Origin: Eilatimonas milleporae
Lineage (GTDB): Bacteria > Pseudomonadota > Alphaproteobacteria > Sphingomonadales > Kordiimonadaceae
Length of the DNA: 64,000 nucleotides
Direction of reading: 5' to 3'
Assembly: GCF_003688555.1 (NCBI RefSeq)
Contig: NZ_REFR01000017.1
Location: forward strand, 62,001 to 126,000
Position numbers and translations under genes: made by a program. How positions within the stretch are numbered: the stretch's first letter is position 1; every line of letters starts with the position of its first letter. The notes below the pieces were generated by a model. It did not search any database and had not been told where the DNA came from. It was given only the letters and a program-made list of their open reading frames with translations. This document shows positions 30,240 to 40,002 of this stretch, piece by piece.

Positions 30240-30303
30240 GGAAAAGTGTCAAAAGCCTGAGTATTGCTGGCGCGACTCAGGATGCGCCCCGGCCTGTATC
30301 CGT

Positions 30304-30567
30304 TCAGGCGATGGCTTTGACGCGTTTTGCCAGGCGGGATACCTTGCGGGATGCGGTTTTGCGGTGCAGGACGCCCTTGGTAGCCCCGCGCATGATTTCG
30401 GGCTGGGCGGCTTTCAGGGCTTCGTCCGCAGCGGACTTGTCGCCGGACGCAATCGCTTCTTCCACCGACCGGATGAAGGTGCGGATTCGGCTCACACGGG
30501 CCCGGTTGATTGCGGCGCGGCGCTCATTGCGGCGGATCCGTTTTTTGGATTGAACTGTATTTGCCAT
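30304..30567 (-). CDS. rpsT: 30S ribosomal protein S20
   Basis: An 87-residue basic protein starting [21 protein letters not shown] and ending in an alanine/lysine-rich helix ([28 protein letters not shown]). It binds 16S rRNA early in small-subunit assembly. The frame is open to 30639, but the canonical MANT start at 30567 follows AGAAGACGAT. A sigma70-like promoter about 235 bases upstream leaves a long leader, as is common for this gene. Its place between dnaA and an enoyl-CoA hydratase is usual in Alphaproteobacteria. Confidence 0.97.
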   Translation of the reverse strand: MANTVQSKKRIRRNERRAAINRARVSRIRTFIRSVEEAIASGDKSAADEALKAAQPEIMRGATKGVLHRKTASRKVSRLAKRVKAIA

Positions 30568-30799
30568 ATCGTCTTCTCGTTTCTTCAACTGTAAACCGGT
30601 TTCCGCGCGGCCCTGCAACTGCTTGCGGGCAAGGGTCACGGATGCCGGGATGTTCAGATCATGCCCGGCATCGTGCGGTGTCCGCAGGGTCCCGGTGCAT
30701 TTTCGTGCGCATTTTCATGCTGTGCGGCCCGTCCTGCCGGCACAGAAATCAGGACTTCGGCATGACCTGCCACGCCGCAGCCCGTAAATCGAGGACCGT

Positions 30800-30828
30800 T
30801 CCATAACGCTGTTGCCCTTCTGCGTCAA
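30800..30828 (-). promoter_or_regulatory. Sigma70-type promoter upstream of rpsT
   Basis: On the minus strand TTGACG (30823-30828) and TATGGA (30800-30805) are separated by 17 bases. They lie just past the end of the enoyl-CoA hydratase gene and would give an rpsT leader of about 225 bases. Confidence 0.5.
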
Positions 30829-30861
30829 CTCTTAAAGACAGCCTGGCGCAGGGGTTTTGCG

Positions 30862-31638
30862 TCACTGATGCTTGAATTTGGGCTGTCGTTTTTCAATGAA
30901 GGCCAGCATCCCCTCGCGCCTGTCTTCCGTCGCGAAAAGGGAATGGAACACCCGCCGCTCATAAAGAATGCCCTCATGCAGGGTGGTCTCCAGCGCCCGG
31001 TCGGTTGTCTCCTTGGCCATGGCGACGGCCGGATGTGACAGGGCCGCGATATCCCGTGCGATACCGAGCACGGTTTCCAGAAGGTCGTCCACCGCCACGA
31101 TACGGCTGACAAGCCCGGACCGTTCGCCTTCTTCGGCATCCATCATGCGTCCGGTCAGGATCATGTCCATGGCCTTGGACTTGCCGACAATCCGGGTCAG
31201 ACGTTGCGTTCCGCCGATTCCCGGAATGACGCCCAGCTTGATTTCCGGTTGTCCGAATTTGGCATTGTCGGCGGCGATAATGAAATCACAGGCCATGGCC
31301 AGTTCGCATCCGCCGCCCAGCGCATAGCCGGCAACGGCGGCGATAACCGGTGTCCGTACCTGCTCGAACACACGGTTGATCAGGGCGAACTTGTCGGTTT
31401 TCAGAACATCGGCGAAACTCAGCTCGGCCATTTCCTTGATATCGGCACCGGCGGCGAAAGCCTTCTCGCTGCCTGTGATGACGATGGCGCCGATGTCGCT
31501 GTCCTCATCCAGCGCAATAAGGGCGTCGGCCACCTCGTCAAGCAGGGTGCTGTTCAAGGCGTTGAGCGCTTCCGGGCGATTGAGCGTGATCAGTCCCACG
31601 CCGTCCTGCTTGTCAAGCAGAATGGTCTCAAAGGTCAT
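30862..31638 (-). CDS. Enoyl-CoA hydratase
   Basis: A 258-residue crotonase-fold enzyme. The CoA/oxyanion segment [14 protein letters not shown], the [18 protein letters not shown] helix with the first catalytic glutamate and [21 protein letters not shown] with the second are intact, so it should hydrate trans-2-enoyl-CoA. A GGAGAGGA ribosome site precedes the ATG. It is the standard neighbour of rpsT and mutM in many alphaproteobacterial chromosomes, probably serving general fatty-acid oxidation rather than the pathway at the left end. Confidence 0.95.
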   Translation of the reverse strand: MTFETILLDKQDGVGLITLNRPEALNALNSTLLDEVADALIALDEDSDIGAIVITGSEKAFAAGADIKEMAELSFADVLKTDKFALINRVFEQVRTPVIAAVAGYALGGGCELAMACDFIIAADNAKFGQPEIKLGVIPGIGGTQRLTRIVGKSKAMDMILTGRMMDAEEGERSGLVSRIVAVDDLLETVLGIARDIAALSHPAVAMAKETTDRALETTLHEGILYERRVFHSLFATEDRREGMLAFIEKRQPKFKHQ

Positions 31639-31900
31639 GCTGCTGTCCTCTCCAACTGTGCTTTAACTGTGCTTTGGGCTGTCTTCTCAGGTGCGCTGCA
31701 TGTCTGCACGCCTGTTCCCTTAACTCTACGGCGAACAGGCTCTGCGTGTTCCCTGGCAGGGCCGTAAACCGGCGATTCCCCAAAATCACCACCCTGGCGT
31801 GATCGCGTCACCCGTTAGCCATAACTCCTAGCCGCCGGGTTTTCATTGTCAAAGATTTTCTGGGCGGGGTGCCGGCCTGCGCAGCCGCGCCCTGTCACCA

Positions 31901-32308
31901 TCACCCCCCGTCAGAGCCAGAAACGGCGCGGGGTTCAAGCCGTATGCGGACCATCTGGGATGGGGCGTTTTTTGCCGCGCCGGACTCAAAAGTGATCCGC
32001 TGACCGCTTCTGAGACAGGTCAGGCGTGCCTGTGTCCGCCGGCATACCCAGCCGAGTCCGCCGAGCGCCTCGGCATAGCGGTCGATCAGGCGGGCACTGC
32101 CCTCCGTCGCACTCAGCGCCGTTTCCGCCAGCGTACCGGAGGGGGTGTCGAAAACCAGACGGTTCTCGGGCATGACCTCGCTCACGCCGGGCAGCAGCGG
32201 AATATCCGGAAAGCCGTCCAGAAAACGCTCCGCCGCCACGGCCGGGCCGGCATTCTGTACAGCCATCAGGGCTGTCGCTGTGAAAAAGGCTGTGACTGTC
32301 CGTATCAT
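31901..32308 (-). CDS. Exported protein of unknown function
   Basis: I do not recognise a family. The 135 residues start with a signal peptide of about 25 residues (MIRTVTAFFTATALMAVQ...AVAAE) and continue as a small periplasmic domain. FLDGFPDIPLLPGVSEVMPE, FDTPSGTLAET and YAEALGGLGWVCRRTQARLTCLRSG are visible, with two cysteines that could form a disulfide. It begins nine bases after the mutM stop on the same strand, so it is probably co-expressed with mutM. The 260 bases between this gene and the hydratase gene contain only an 11-base repeat (AACTGTGCTTT). Confidence 0.75.
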   Translation of the reverse strand: MIRTVTAFFTATALMAVQNAGPAVAAERFLDGFPDIPLLPGVSEVMPENRLVFDTPSGTLAETALSATEGSARLIDRYAEALGGLGWVCRRTQARLTCLRSGQRITFESGAAKNAPSQMVRIRLEPRAVSGSDGG

Positions 32309-32317
32309 GGGGAAAGC

Positions 32318-33154
32318 TTAACCCTGACAGCGCGGGCAGTAAAAGCTTGATCTGCCGGACTGGACGATTCGCCGGATAATACCGTCGCAATTCTCTGTCA
32401 GGCAGGCTTCGTCTTCCCGGCCGTAGACGCGGAAATTATGCTGGAAATATCCCAGTTCACCGTTCGCCTGCCGGTAATCCTTCAGGCTGGAGCCGCCGGC
32501 GGCGATGGCCTCTTCCAGCACGGTGCGGATCGCCGGCACCAGCCGCTCGGCGCGTCGGCCGGAAACGGTCGCGGCGCTGCGGCGCGGACTGATATGGGCG
32601 CGCCACAAGGCTTCGCAGACATATATATTGCCAAGGCCCGCCACTGTTTTCTGATCGAGAAGCGCGGCCTTGATCGGCGTTTGCCGTCTGGCAAGCGCTT
32701 CCGACAGACCGGCCGCTGAAAATCCGTTCGACAGGGGCTCGGGTCCGAGATCGCGGAGAAGCGGGTGGGTTGCCGTCTCGCCCGCCGGAAACAAATCCAC
32801 CATGCCGAAACGCCTCGGATCGTTGAAAACGATTCTGTCGCCACCCCTTGTTTCAAGGATGATATGATCGTGCTTGCCCGGCGCGTCCATGTCCGCACCG
32901 GCGCGGTGGATCGCCATGCGTCCCGACATTCCCAGATGGATGAGCATTGTCTCGCCCGTCTCGACCTCACCCAGGATATATTTCGCCCGGCGGTTCAGAC
33001 GGACGATCCGGCGGCCTGTCAGGCGCTGTGCGAAATCATATGGCACGGGCCGGCGCAGGTCGAATCGCCTGACCGTCACATCCTTCAGGACGGCCCCTTC
33101 AAGAATGGGGACAAGGCCTCGCCGTACGGTTTCGACTTCCGGAAGTTCGGGCAC
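32318..33154 (-). CDS. mutM: Formamidopyrimidine-DNA glycosylase (MutM/Fpg)
   Basis: A 278-residue base-excision enzyme. The N terminus [14 protein letters not shown] provides the catalytic proline and glutamate. The helix-two-turn-helix core includes [13 protein letters not shown]. The C-terminal zinc finger reads [13 protein letters not shown]...[12 protein letters not shown], with the C-x4-C spacing usual in Alphaproteobacteria. It removes oxidised purines such as 8-oxoguanine and nicks the abasic site. It is divergent from ubiE and shares a roughly 160-base promoter region with it. Confidence 0.97.
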   Translation of the reverse strand: MPELPEVETVRRGLVPILEGAVLKDVTVRRFDLRRPVPYDFAQRLTGRRIVRLNRRAKYILGEVETGETMLIHLGMSGRMAIHRAGADMDAPGKHDHIILETRGGDRIVFNDPRRFGMVDLFPAGETATHPLLRDLGPEPLSNGFSAAGLSEALARRQTPIKAALLDQKTVAGLGNIYVCEALWRAHISPRRSAATVSGRRAERLVPAIRTVLEEAIAAGGSSLKDYRQANGELGYFQHNFRVYGREDEACLTENCDGIIRRIVQSGRSSFYCPRCQG

Positions 33155-33314
33155 GGTGTTTCGGTCTCCCTGATATTGCCTTCTCTATGGTGTCGCCGTC
33201 TGTATCGTGTTGTCGCATCCCCGCCGCATCTTCTGGCACTTGAAGACAGGCTCGGTTATGGTCGCGCCCAGTCAGACGGGATCGCGCGTCCCAGAAAGGA
33301 TACAGTCGGGCTTT

Positions 33315-34127
33315 ATGTCAAGCAGCAGCAACACGGCGCCCTCTGCCGGGCAGAGCGATGCGGAAACGACGCACTTCGGCTTTTCCACCGTCGCCGAGAC
33401 GGACAAGGCCGGCCTGGTCCGGCAGGTGTTTGATTCCGTGGCCGGCCGGTATGACCTGATGAACGACGTGATGAGCGCCGGTGTCCACCGGCTTTGGAAG
33501 GCCTCATTGATCGACAGTCTGCGCCCGCGTACCGGCGAGCGGTTGCTCGATGTTGCCGGCGGCACCGGGGACATTGCCTTTCGTGCCATGGCGGCCGCAC
33601 GGCGGGCGGGGGATAACCGGCAACCGCATCGGCCCGATTTGCGCGTCACGGTGTGTGATATCAATGCAGAAATGCTGCGTGTCGGTGCCGCCCGTGCCGA
33701 AAGCCGGGGGTGCGGTGATATCGATTTTGTCTGCGGGGACGCCGAGGCCCTGCCTTTTCCCGACAGAAGTTTTGATGCCTACACCATTGCTTTCGGTATC
33801 CGCAATGTGACCCGTATCGATGCCGCGCTTGAAGAAGCGTTCCGCGTTCTCAAGCCGGGCGGACGGTTTTTCTGTCTGGAATTCAGTCCTGCGGTCGTGC
33901 CGGCGCTGAAGGCCGCCTATGACCGCTACAGTTTCAGCGTGATCCCCCGCCTTGGCGGCTGGATCACCGGCGACCGGGACAGTTACCGGTATCTGGTGGA
34001 ATCAATCCGCCGGTTTCCGGCGCCGGAACGGTTCGCCGCCATGATTGGTGCCGCCGGCTTTGATCGTGTAAAGGTGCGCGGCATGAGTATGGGCGTCGTC
34101 GCCCTGCACGGCGGCGTGCGTCTCTGA
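33315..34127 (+). CDS. ubiE: Ubiquinone/menaquinone biosynthesis C-methyltransferase UbiE
   Basis: A 270-residue SAM-dependent methyltransferase with the UbiE signatures [25 protein letters not shown] and [14 protein letters not shown], plus [37 protein letters not shown] and [20 protein letters not shown]. It methylates the quinone ring intermediate. An ATG at 33258 would give a longer protein; MSSSSNTA at 33315 better matches family length, though neither start has a strong ribosome site. It is followed by ubiB after 43 bases. Confidence 0.96.
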   Translation: MSSSSNTAPSAGQSDAETTHFGFSTVAETDKAGLVRQVFDSVAGRYDLMNDVMSAGVHRLWKASLIDSLRPRTGERLLDVAGGTGDIAFRAMAAARRAGDNRQPHRPDLRVTVCDINAEMLRVGAARAESRGCGDIDFVCGDAEALPFPDRSFDAYTIAFGIRNVTRIDAALEEAFRVLKPGGRFFCLEFSPAVVPALKAAYDRYSFSVIPRLGGWITGDRDSYRYLVESIRRFPAPERFAAMIGAAGFDRVKVRGMSMGVVALHGGVRL

Positions 34128-34170
34128 CGGCCTGCCGCTCCCCCGCATTCGGAAAGAAGAATTAGGAATT

Positions 34171-35697
34171 ATGGTCAGGGCCCTGCGTCATTTCTCCCGG
34201 CTGTACAGCCTTGCCGTCGGGCTCCGGCGGCATGGCGCGCTCAGTGCGCTTGAAGTGATCGCGCTTGTGCCGCCGGGCCTGACACTGCTTCTGAAAATAC
34301 TCACATTTTACATTCCGGTCCGGCGCGACGCGGCCGAGACGCCCGGCAGGCGGCTGGCGGCGGCCTTGTCCCGCATGGGACCCGCCTATATCAAGCTTGG
34401 TCAGACGCTGGCGACCCGTCCGGACGTGGTCAGCCGCCCGCTGGCCGAAGGTCTCGCCACACTTCAGGACCGCCTGCCGCCCTTTTCCTACAAGGCTGTC
34501 TGCCGCATCATCGCCGATGAGCTCGGCGGCCCGGTCGAGGATCATTTCGACAGTTTCGAAGTCGAACCGGTGGCCGCCGCGTCCATTGCACAGGTGCACC
34601 GTGCCGTGACGAAAGAGGGCCGCCCGGTCGCGGTCAAGGTGTTGCGTCCCGGCATAGAAGGCCGCTTCCGCAGGGACCTGGCGCTGTTCGACTGGCTCGC
34701 CGGTCTGGGCGAGCAATACAGCGTCGAGGGCCGGCGTCTGCGCCTGAAAGATGTTGTCGCCAAGGTGCGCGAGACGGCGGCGCGTGAAATGGATCTGCGC
34801 CTGGAGGCGGCCGCCGGCGCCGAACTGGCCGACAATATGACAGCTGAAAGCGGCTACCGTGTGCCGTCTTTCGACTGGCACCTGACCTCCCGGCGTGTGC
34901 TGGTGCTGGACTGGGTATCCGGTATCCGCCTTGGCGACCGCGCAGGCTTGAGCGCGGCGGGCTTTGACCTGCCCGCGCTCGCCTCCAGGGTCGTGCGGGT
35001 CTTCCTCAAACAGGCCATGCGCGACGGGTATTTTCACGCCGATCTGCATCAGGGCAATCTGCTGGTCGAGGCGGACGGTACCATCGCCGCGATAGATTTC
35101 GGCATCATGGGCCGGCTCAGCGTCAAGGAACGGCGCTTTCTCGCCGAAATCCTTTACGGGTTCATCTCGCGCGATTATCAGCGCGTGGCGCAAATCCATT
35201 TCGATGCCGGATACGTCCCCGCCGACCAGTCGGTCGAGGCCTTTGCCCAGGCCATGCGTGCCATTGCCGACCCGATCATGGACCTGCCGGTCGAGCAGAT
35301 TTCCGCAGGCAGATTGCTGGCCCAGTTGTTCGCCACCACCGAGCGGTTTTCGATGCAGACCCAGCCGCAGCTGCTGTTGTTGCAGCGGGCGATGGTCATG
35401 GCCGAGGGGTTGGCGCTGCACCTGGACGCCAACGCCAACATGTGGGAAATCTCGCGGCCCGTTCTGGAAGACTGGATGCGCGACAATCTCTCGCCGGAAG
35501 CACGCCTGTCCGAGGCGCTTGGCCGTATCCCGTATCTGACATCCCGCCTGCCGATGCTGATTGAACGCTGGCTGGAACCGGCCCCGCCCGCGCCTGTTAC
35601 CGTTCCGGCCGCCCATACGGTGCGTGGGCGGGCGTTCTGGCCCTTTCTCGCCGGTCTTGCCCTTGGCACGTTGGCGGTGCTGCTCGCCGGCCTGTGA
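34171..35697 (+). CDS. ubiB: Ubiquinone biosynthesis regulatory ATPase UbiB (ABC1 family)
   Basis: A 508-residue atypical kinase-like protein. The N-terminal KxGQ region GPAYIKLGQTLATRPD and the alanine-rich loop PVAAASIAQVHRA are the family hallmarks. VAVKVLRPGIE holds the ATP lysine, then FHADLHQGNLL and IAAIDFGIMGRL, the catalytic and metal-binding loops. A hydrophobic C terminus (FWPFLAGLALGTLAVLLAGL) should anchor it to the inner membrane. It supports coenzyme Q assembly and pairs with ubiE here. Confidence 0.97.
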   Translation: MVRALRHFSRLYSLAVGLRRHGALSALEVIALVPPGLTLLLKILTFYIPVRRDAAETPGRRLAAALSRMGPAYIKLGQTLATRPDVVSRPLAEGLATLQDRLPPFSYKAVCRIIADELGGPVEDHFDSFEVEPVAAASIAQVHRAVTKEGRPVAVKVLRPGIEGRFRRDLALFDWLAGLGEQYSVEGRRLRLKDVVAKVRETAAREMDLRLEAAAGAELADNMTAESGYRVPSFDWHLTSRRVLVLDWVSGIRLGDRAGLSAAGFDLPALASRVVRVFLKQAMRDGYFHADLHQGNLLVEADGTIAAIDFGIMGRLSVKERRFLAEILYGFISRDYQRVAQIHFDAGYVPADQSVEAFAQAMRAIADPIMDLPVEQISAGRLLAQLFATTERFSMQTQPQLLLLQRAMVMAEGLALHLDANANMWEISRPVLEDWMRDNLSPEARLSEALGRIPYLTSRLPMLIERWLEPAPPAPVTVPAAHTVRGRAFWPFLAGLALGTLAVLLAGL

Positions 35698-35808
35698 TGG
35701 CGGCAATGTGACCGGTCTTGCGCGTGCCGGCTTTGCGCTTGCCCGAAAAGCCCTTATATGAAGGGCTCGGTTGTCAAGGTCAGGGTCAACAGGTCGGGCG
35801 AGGCACAC

Positions 35809-37008
35809 ATGCTGACGGGTAAACGCATTCTTCTTGTCATCGGCGGCGGCATCGCGGCCTATAAGGCGCTTGATCTCATCCGCCGCCTGCAAGATGCAGG
35901 CGCCGGCGTGCGCGGGGTTTTGACGGCCGGCGGTGCCGAATTCATCACGCCCCTGTCGGTGGCCAGCCTCACCGGGGATCAGTGTTATACGGATCTGTTT
36001 TCCCTCAAGGACGAAGCCGAAATGGGCCACATCCGCCTCAGCCGCGAGGCCGACGTTATCCTGATCGCGCCCGCCACCGCCGACCTTATGGCGAAGATGG
36101 CCGCCGGGCTCGCCGGTGACCTTGCCTCCACCGTATTGCTCGCAACCGACAAGCCGGTGCTGGCCGCGCCGGCCATGAATGCCGAAATGTGGGCACATCC
36201 CGCCACACAGCGCAATCTGGCAACCCTGACCGGTGACGGCGTGATCATGATTCCCCCCGGCGACGGTCAGCTTGCCTGCGGCGAGGTGGGACCGGGCCGG
36301 CTGGCGGAGGTACCCGATATCGTGGCGGCGGTGGAGGCTCATTTCAGCGCCGCGAAAAAACCCCTGACCGGCAGGCATGTCCTTGTGACCGCCGGCCCGA
36401 CCCATGAACCCATCGACCCTGTCCGCTATATCGCCAACCGGTCTTCCGGCCGTCAGGGGTTCGCCATTGCCGGCGCGCTTGCCCGCATGGGTGCGCGCGT
36501 GACCCTTGTGGCCGGTCCGGTGGCGCTGGACACGCCGCCCGGTGTGACCCGGATCGATGTGGAAACCGCGTGCCAGATGGCGGATGCCGCCGACAAGGCC
36601 CTGCCCGCCGATGCTGCCGTGTGTGTCGCTGCCGTGGCCGACTGGCGGACGTCGGATGAGGCGTCGGGCAAATTGAAGAAATCGCAGGACGGCCTGCCCC
36701 ATTTGAACCTGGTGGAAAACCCCGATATCCTCGCCCGCCTGTCATCGGGCGGGAAACGGCGGCCAGGACTTGTGGTCGGCTTTGCGGCGGAAACCGACGA
36801 TGTTGTCAACCATGCCATGGCGAAACGTCTCCGCAAGGGCTGTGACTGGATTGTGGCGAATGATGTTTCGGTGGAGAGCGGCGTCATGGGCGGCGGGGAC
36901 AACACCGTTCACCTTGTGACGGATACAGGCGTGGAAGACTGGCCGACACTGCCCAAACAGGCCGTGGCCGAGCGTCTGGCCGAACGGATTGCAGGGGCGC
37001 TCTCATGA
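35809..37008 (+). CDS. coaBC: Bifunctional phosphopantothenoylcysteine decarboxylase/synthetase
   Basis: A 399-residue fusion for coenzyme A synthesis. The CoaC flavoprotein half is at residues 1-190 ([33 protein letters not shown], with the active-site cysteine in [14 protein letters not shown]). The CoaB synthetase half is at 195-399 ([49 protein letters not shown]). The ATG at 35809 is preferred because the upstream extension to 35758 is not conserved-looking. Its stop overlaps the dut start. Confidence 0.96.
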   Translation: MLTGKRILLVIGGGIAAYKALDLIRRLQDAGAGVRGVLTAGGAEFITPLSVASLTGDQCYTDLFSLKDEAEMGHIRLSREADVILIAPATADLMAKMAAGLAGDLASTVLLATDKPVLAAPAMNAEMWAHPATQRNLATLTGDGVIMIPPGDGQLACGEVGPGRLAEVPDIVAAVEAHFSAAKKPLTGRHVLVTAGPTHEPIDPVRYIANRSSGRQGFAIAGALARMGARVTLVAGPVALDTPPGVTRIDVETACQMADAADKALPADAAVCVAAVADWRTSDEASGKLKKSQDGLPHLNLVENPDILARLSSGGKRRPGLVVGFAAETDDVVNHAMAKRLRKGCDWIVANDVSVESGVMGGGDNTVHLVTDTGVEDWPTLPKQAVAERLAERIAGALS

Positions 37009-37478
37009 CCGGGGCGGACGCAGTGTCATCCGTCCGCGTGCCTGTGCGTGTTCTGGATCACGGTACCGGTCTGGACCTGCCGGCCTATCAGACGGCAGGC
37101 AGCGCGGGTCTGGATCTCAGGGCCGCCCTGCCGGAAAGCGACCCTGTCGTGCTGGCACCCGGTGCCCGCGCCCTTGTGCCGACCGGTCTGGCCATGGCCC
37201 TGCCGTCCGGGTTCGAGGCGCAGGTGCGCCCCAGGTCCGGCTTGGCCGTGAAACACGGCGTGACGATTCTAAACGCCCCCGGTACCATCGACAGCGATTA
37301 TCGCGGGGAAGTGCGGGTGGCTTTGGTCAATCTGTCGGCTGAACCCTTTCTCATCACGCGCGGCGAACGGATCGCCCAGTTGGTGATTGCCCCCGTTACG
37401 CGTCTGGAATGGGTGCCGTCCGACATGCTGGATGAAACCGGCCGCGGCAGCGGTGGTTTCGGTTCGACCGGCCGCTGA
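37005..37478 (+). CDS. dut: dUTP diphosphatase
   Basis: A 157-residue trimeric dUTPase with all five motifs in order: [39 protein letters not shown] (motifs 2 and 3 with the catalytic aspartate), [12 protein letters not shown] and the C-terminal [10 protein letters not shown]. It removes dUTP and makes dUMP for thymidylate synthesis. The start ATG overlaps the coaBC stop by four bases; this coaBC-dut coupling is common in Proteobacteria. Confidence 0.97.
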   Translation: MTGADAVSSVRVPVRVLDHGTGLDLPAYQTAGSAGLDLRAALPESDPVVLAPGARALVPTGLAMALPSGFEAQVRPRSGLAVKHGVTILNAPGTIDSDYRGEVRVALVNLSAEPFLITRGERIAQLVIAPVTRLEWVPSDMLDETGRGSGGFGSTGR

Positions 37479-37506
37479 GCGCGTCGGCCTGCCGGATGGA
37501 AAACAC

Positions 37507-38298
37507 ATGGATTTCACCGACGATCAGCTGGAACGCTACGCCCGCCACATCATCCTGAAGGAGGTCGGCGGTGCCGGACAGGCCGCGCTGATGCGGTCGC
37601 GCGTCCTGGTCATCGGGGCCGGTGGCCTTGGTGCCCCGCTTCTGATGTATCTGGCCGCTGCCGGGGTGGGGACCATCGGCATCGTTGACGATGACCGGGT
37701 GGAGCTGTCCAATCTCCAGCGCCAGATCGTGCATGAAACGCCGGCCGTCGGGCGGATGAAAACCGAAAGCGCGGCCGAGCGTCTGGCGGCCATAAATCCC
37801 GATGTGACCGTTGTACCGCATTCCGTGCGCCTGGAGCCGGGCAATGCGTCCGCCCTGATCGCCGGCTATGATCTGGTTGCCGATGGCTCCGACCGGTTTG
37901 AGACCCGTTTTCTTGTCAATGACACCTGTGTCGCCCTGGGGCGGACCTTGGTTTCAGCCGCGCTTGGACCGTATGAGGGACAGCTGGCCACTTTTCGGCC
38001 GCAGGATGGTACCCCCGAACGGCCGCTGCCCTGTTATCGCTGTTTTGTACCGGAAGACCCCGGCGAGGATCATCAGCGCACCTGTTCCGACAGTGGCATT
38101 CTGGGCGCGGTCGCCGGGGTGATGGGCGCACTTCAGGCTATGGAGGTCATCAAGGAAATTCTGGGCCTGGGGGACAGCCTTGCCGGGCATTTGCTGTTGT
38201 ATGATGCCCTGTCCGCCAGCACGCGGCGGGTCCGGCTGCCTGCGGACCCGCGCTGCCCCGTTTGCGGACCCGGCGCCCGTGAAAGGGTGACGGGATGA
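37507..38298 (+). CDS. moeB: HesA/MoeB/ThiF-family E1-like adenylyltransferase
   Basis: A 263-residue E1-like enzyme that would adenylate the C terminus of a small ubiquitin-like sulfur carrier such as MoaD or ThiS. RYARHIILKEVGGAGQAAL, the nucleotide loop VIGAGGLGAPLLMYLAAAGVG, DDDRVELSNLQRQIVH and DGSDRFETRFLVND are typical, as are the zinc pairs CYRC and CPVC. There is no C-terminal rhodanese domain. The ATG at 37507 follows GGATGGA. It lies 28 bases after dut and overlaps the DsrE-like gene. Confidence 0.93.
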   Translation: MDFTDDQLERYARHIILKEVGGAGQAALMRSRVLVIGAGGLGAPLLMYLAAAGVGTIGIVDDDRVELSNLQRQIVHETPAVGRMKTESAAERLAAINPDVTVVPHSVRLEPGNASALIAGYDLVADGSDRFETRFLVNDTCVALGRTLVSAALGPYEGQLATFRPQDGTPERPLPCYRCFVPEDPGEDHQRTCSDSGILGAVAGVMGALQAMEVIKEILGLGDSLAGHLLLYDALSASTRRVRLPADPRCPVCGPGARERVTG

Positions 38299-38717
38299 GC
38301 CGCGCGCCCACACCGCGCCGGCCGTTTACGCTGATGATCATCAGCAATGCGGCGGACAGGGTGCATATGGCCCTGATGACGGCCGCCACGGCGGCGGCCA
38401 TGGGCCGGCCGGTAACGCTTTTCTTCTCGAAAAAAGCCGCCCATGCCGTGAAGCGCGGCGGTTTCGATGCACTGCCGGCGCCGGACGGCGGCAGTGCCGC
38501 TGACATGAACCATGTCCAGACGGAAAAAGGCATTGCCGACGCGCATGTGCTTCTGGATGCTCTTGCCGCGCTGGATGCATGGTTTCTTGTTTGCGAAACC
38601 GCCCTGCGCGAGGAAGACATCGACCCCGCCGATCTGATGACCCGCCCGCCGGTGGAAGTCGCCGGGCTCGCCACCATATTGGAACGGGGCGCGGGCGGCG
38701 ACTGGCTGACCTTTTAA
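38295..38717 (+). CDS. DsrE-like sulfur-relay family protein
   Basis: A 140-residue protein resembling DsrE/peroxiredoxin-like folds: FTLMIISNAADRVHMALMTAATAAAMGRPVTLFFSKKA, then a helix-rich region with VCETALREEDIDP that supplies the single conserved cysteine. Overlap with the moeB-like stop by four bases suggests the two act together, perhaps moving sulfur to or from the E1-activated carrier. The role is inferred from the family and the coupling only. Confidence 0.78.
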   Translation: MSRAPTPRRPFTLMIISNAADRVHMALMTAATAAAMGRPVTLFFSKKAAHAVKRGGFDALPAPDGGSAADMNHVQTEKGIADAHVLLDALAALDAWFLVCETALREEDIDPADLMTRPPVEVAGLATILERGAGGDWLTF

Positions 38718-38795
38718 GCCGGTACGGGTCCGGTTATGACGGCCCGCGAGACAGGCCTGTAACCTGTCCGTAACCGGCTCCTAACCTGACGGGGT

Positions 38796-39707
38796 TCAGC
38801 CCATATTTCTCAGTTTTTCCAGCGGATACGTTCCCAGAATTCTGACCCGCCGGGCATGGAAACGCAGTTCCTCCATGGCGCGGGCCACCGGTGCCTGGCC
38901 TTCATGGCCCTCGATATCGGCGTAAAACTCGCTGGCCATGAAGCTGTCGCCCTCATAATAGCTTTCCAGCTTGGTCATATTGACGCCATTCGTGGCAAAG
39001 CCGCCCAGTGCCTTGTACAGGGCTGCGGGAACATTGCGCACTTCGAAGGTGAAGGATGTCAGCGTGGCGCCCTTCACCGCGGCGATGTCCAGCGGTGTGG
39101 CCGACAGGACCACGAACCGTGTTGTGTTGTGTCCTTCATCCTGAAGATCGGCCCGGATTATTTTCAGGCCGTAGACATCCGCGGCCAGGCGGCTCGCGAT
39201 GGCGGCGCGGGTCGGGTCGCCGGTTTCGGCAACGGCGCGGGCGGCCCCGGCGGTGTCGGCAAAGGGATGCGGTTTCAACCCCATGCGTCGCAGGGTTTCG
39301 CGGCACTGGCCCAGCGCCTGCACATGGCTGCTCACATGGTTCAGCGTTGTTTCGTCCGCCGTCCGGCAGGCCAACAGGCAGTGTCGGATGGTCTCGAAAT
39401 GCTCGCCCACGATATACAGGCCGCTGTCCGGCAGCAGCAGGTGGATGTCCGCCACCCGGCCCGCTATGGAATTTTCGATCGGAATCATGGCCAGACGGGC
39501 CGCCCCGGTTTTGACCGCCTCCATGGCATCTTCGAAGGACGGGCAGGGCATGACGTCCATATCCGGAAATTTGGCCTTGGCCGCCATATGGGAATACGCC
39601 CCCAGTTCTCCCTGAAACGCGATCATCTTTTCAGGTGTCCGCTTTTCAGATATCTGGGGATCCTGTGACGGGTCGGTGGCGTCTTTACCGGTTTTTGCCA
39701 TACTCAT
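38796..39707 (-). CDS. pheA: Prephenate dehydratase
   Basis: A roughly 303-residue monofunctional prephenate dehydratase. The catalytic domain begins IAFQGELGAYSHMAA and includes MIPIENSIAGRVADI and the substrate-loop DEGHNTTRFVVL. A C-terminal ACT domain (LTSFTFEVRNVPAALYKALGGFATNGVNMTKLES) binds phenylalanine for feedback control. It makes phenylpyruvate. ATGs exist at 39716, 39707 and 39701; the AAGG site is spaced best for 39707. There is no chorismate mutase domain. It is convergent with the DsrE-like gene. Confidence 0.96.
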   Translation of the reverse strand: MSMAKTGKDATDPSQDPQISEKRTPEKMIAFQGELGAYSHMAAKAKFPDMDVMPCPSFEDAMEAVKTGAARLAMIPIENSIAGRVADIHLLLPDSGLYIVGEHFETIRHCLLACRTADETTLNHVSSHVQALGQCRETLRRMGLKPHPFADTAGAARAVAETGDPTRAAIASRLAADVYGLKIIRADLQDEGHNTTRFVVLSATPLDIAAVKGATLTSFTFEVRNVPAALYKALGGFATNGVNMTKLESYYEGDSFMASEFYADIEGHEGQAPVARAMEELRFHARRVRILGTYPLEKLRNMG

Positions 39708-40002
39708 TGCCGGCATCCTTGACTATATGTGAACGGTTTGTTGCGGCGCCGAAAACTTGTGCCAAGCACTGTGCGCCAAGTCAACGCATCCTCTTGCGAC
39801 ATGGCGGTTCCGGAATTTCTGGCCGTGAATCCCGTGCGGCGGAATCCTGCGTCACTCTGTCATACTGCGCGAAAATGGGGTCTTGCGGCATAACTGCGAT
39901 AACAGAGGCTTGAACGGTGCGGCAAGCAAGGCTATTGTCGCGCCGATTTTCGACGTGGCGCCCGACCGTGAAAAACAGCGTTGCGTGTAAGGAGGACGGC
40001 CA

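Noticed and set aside
34162-36702. 846-codon minus-strand frame opposite ubiB and coaBC
   Set aside because: Same reason: the plus-strand proteins are unmistakable, and the antisense frame is a high-GC shadow.
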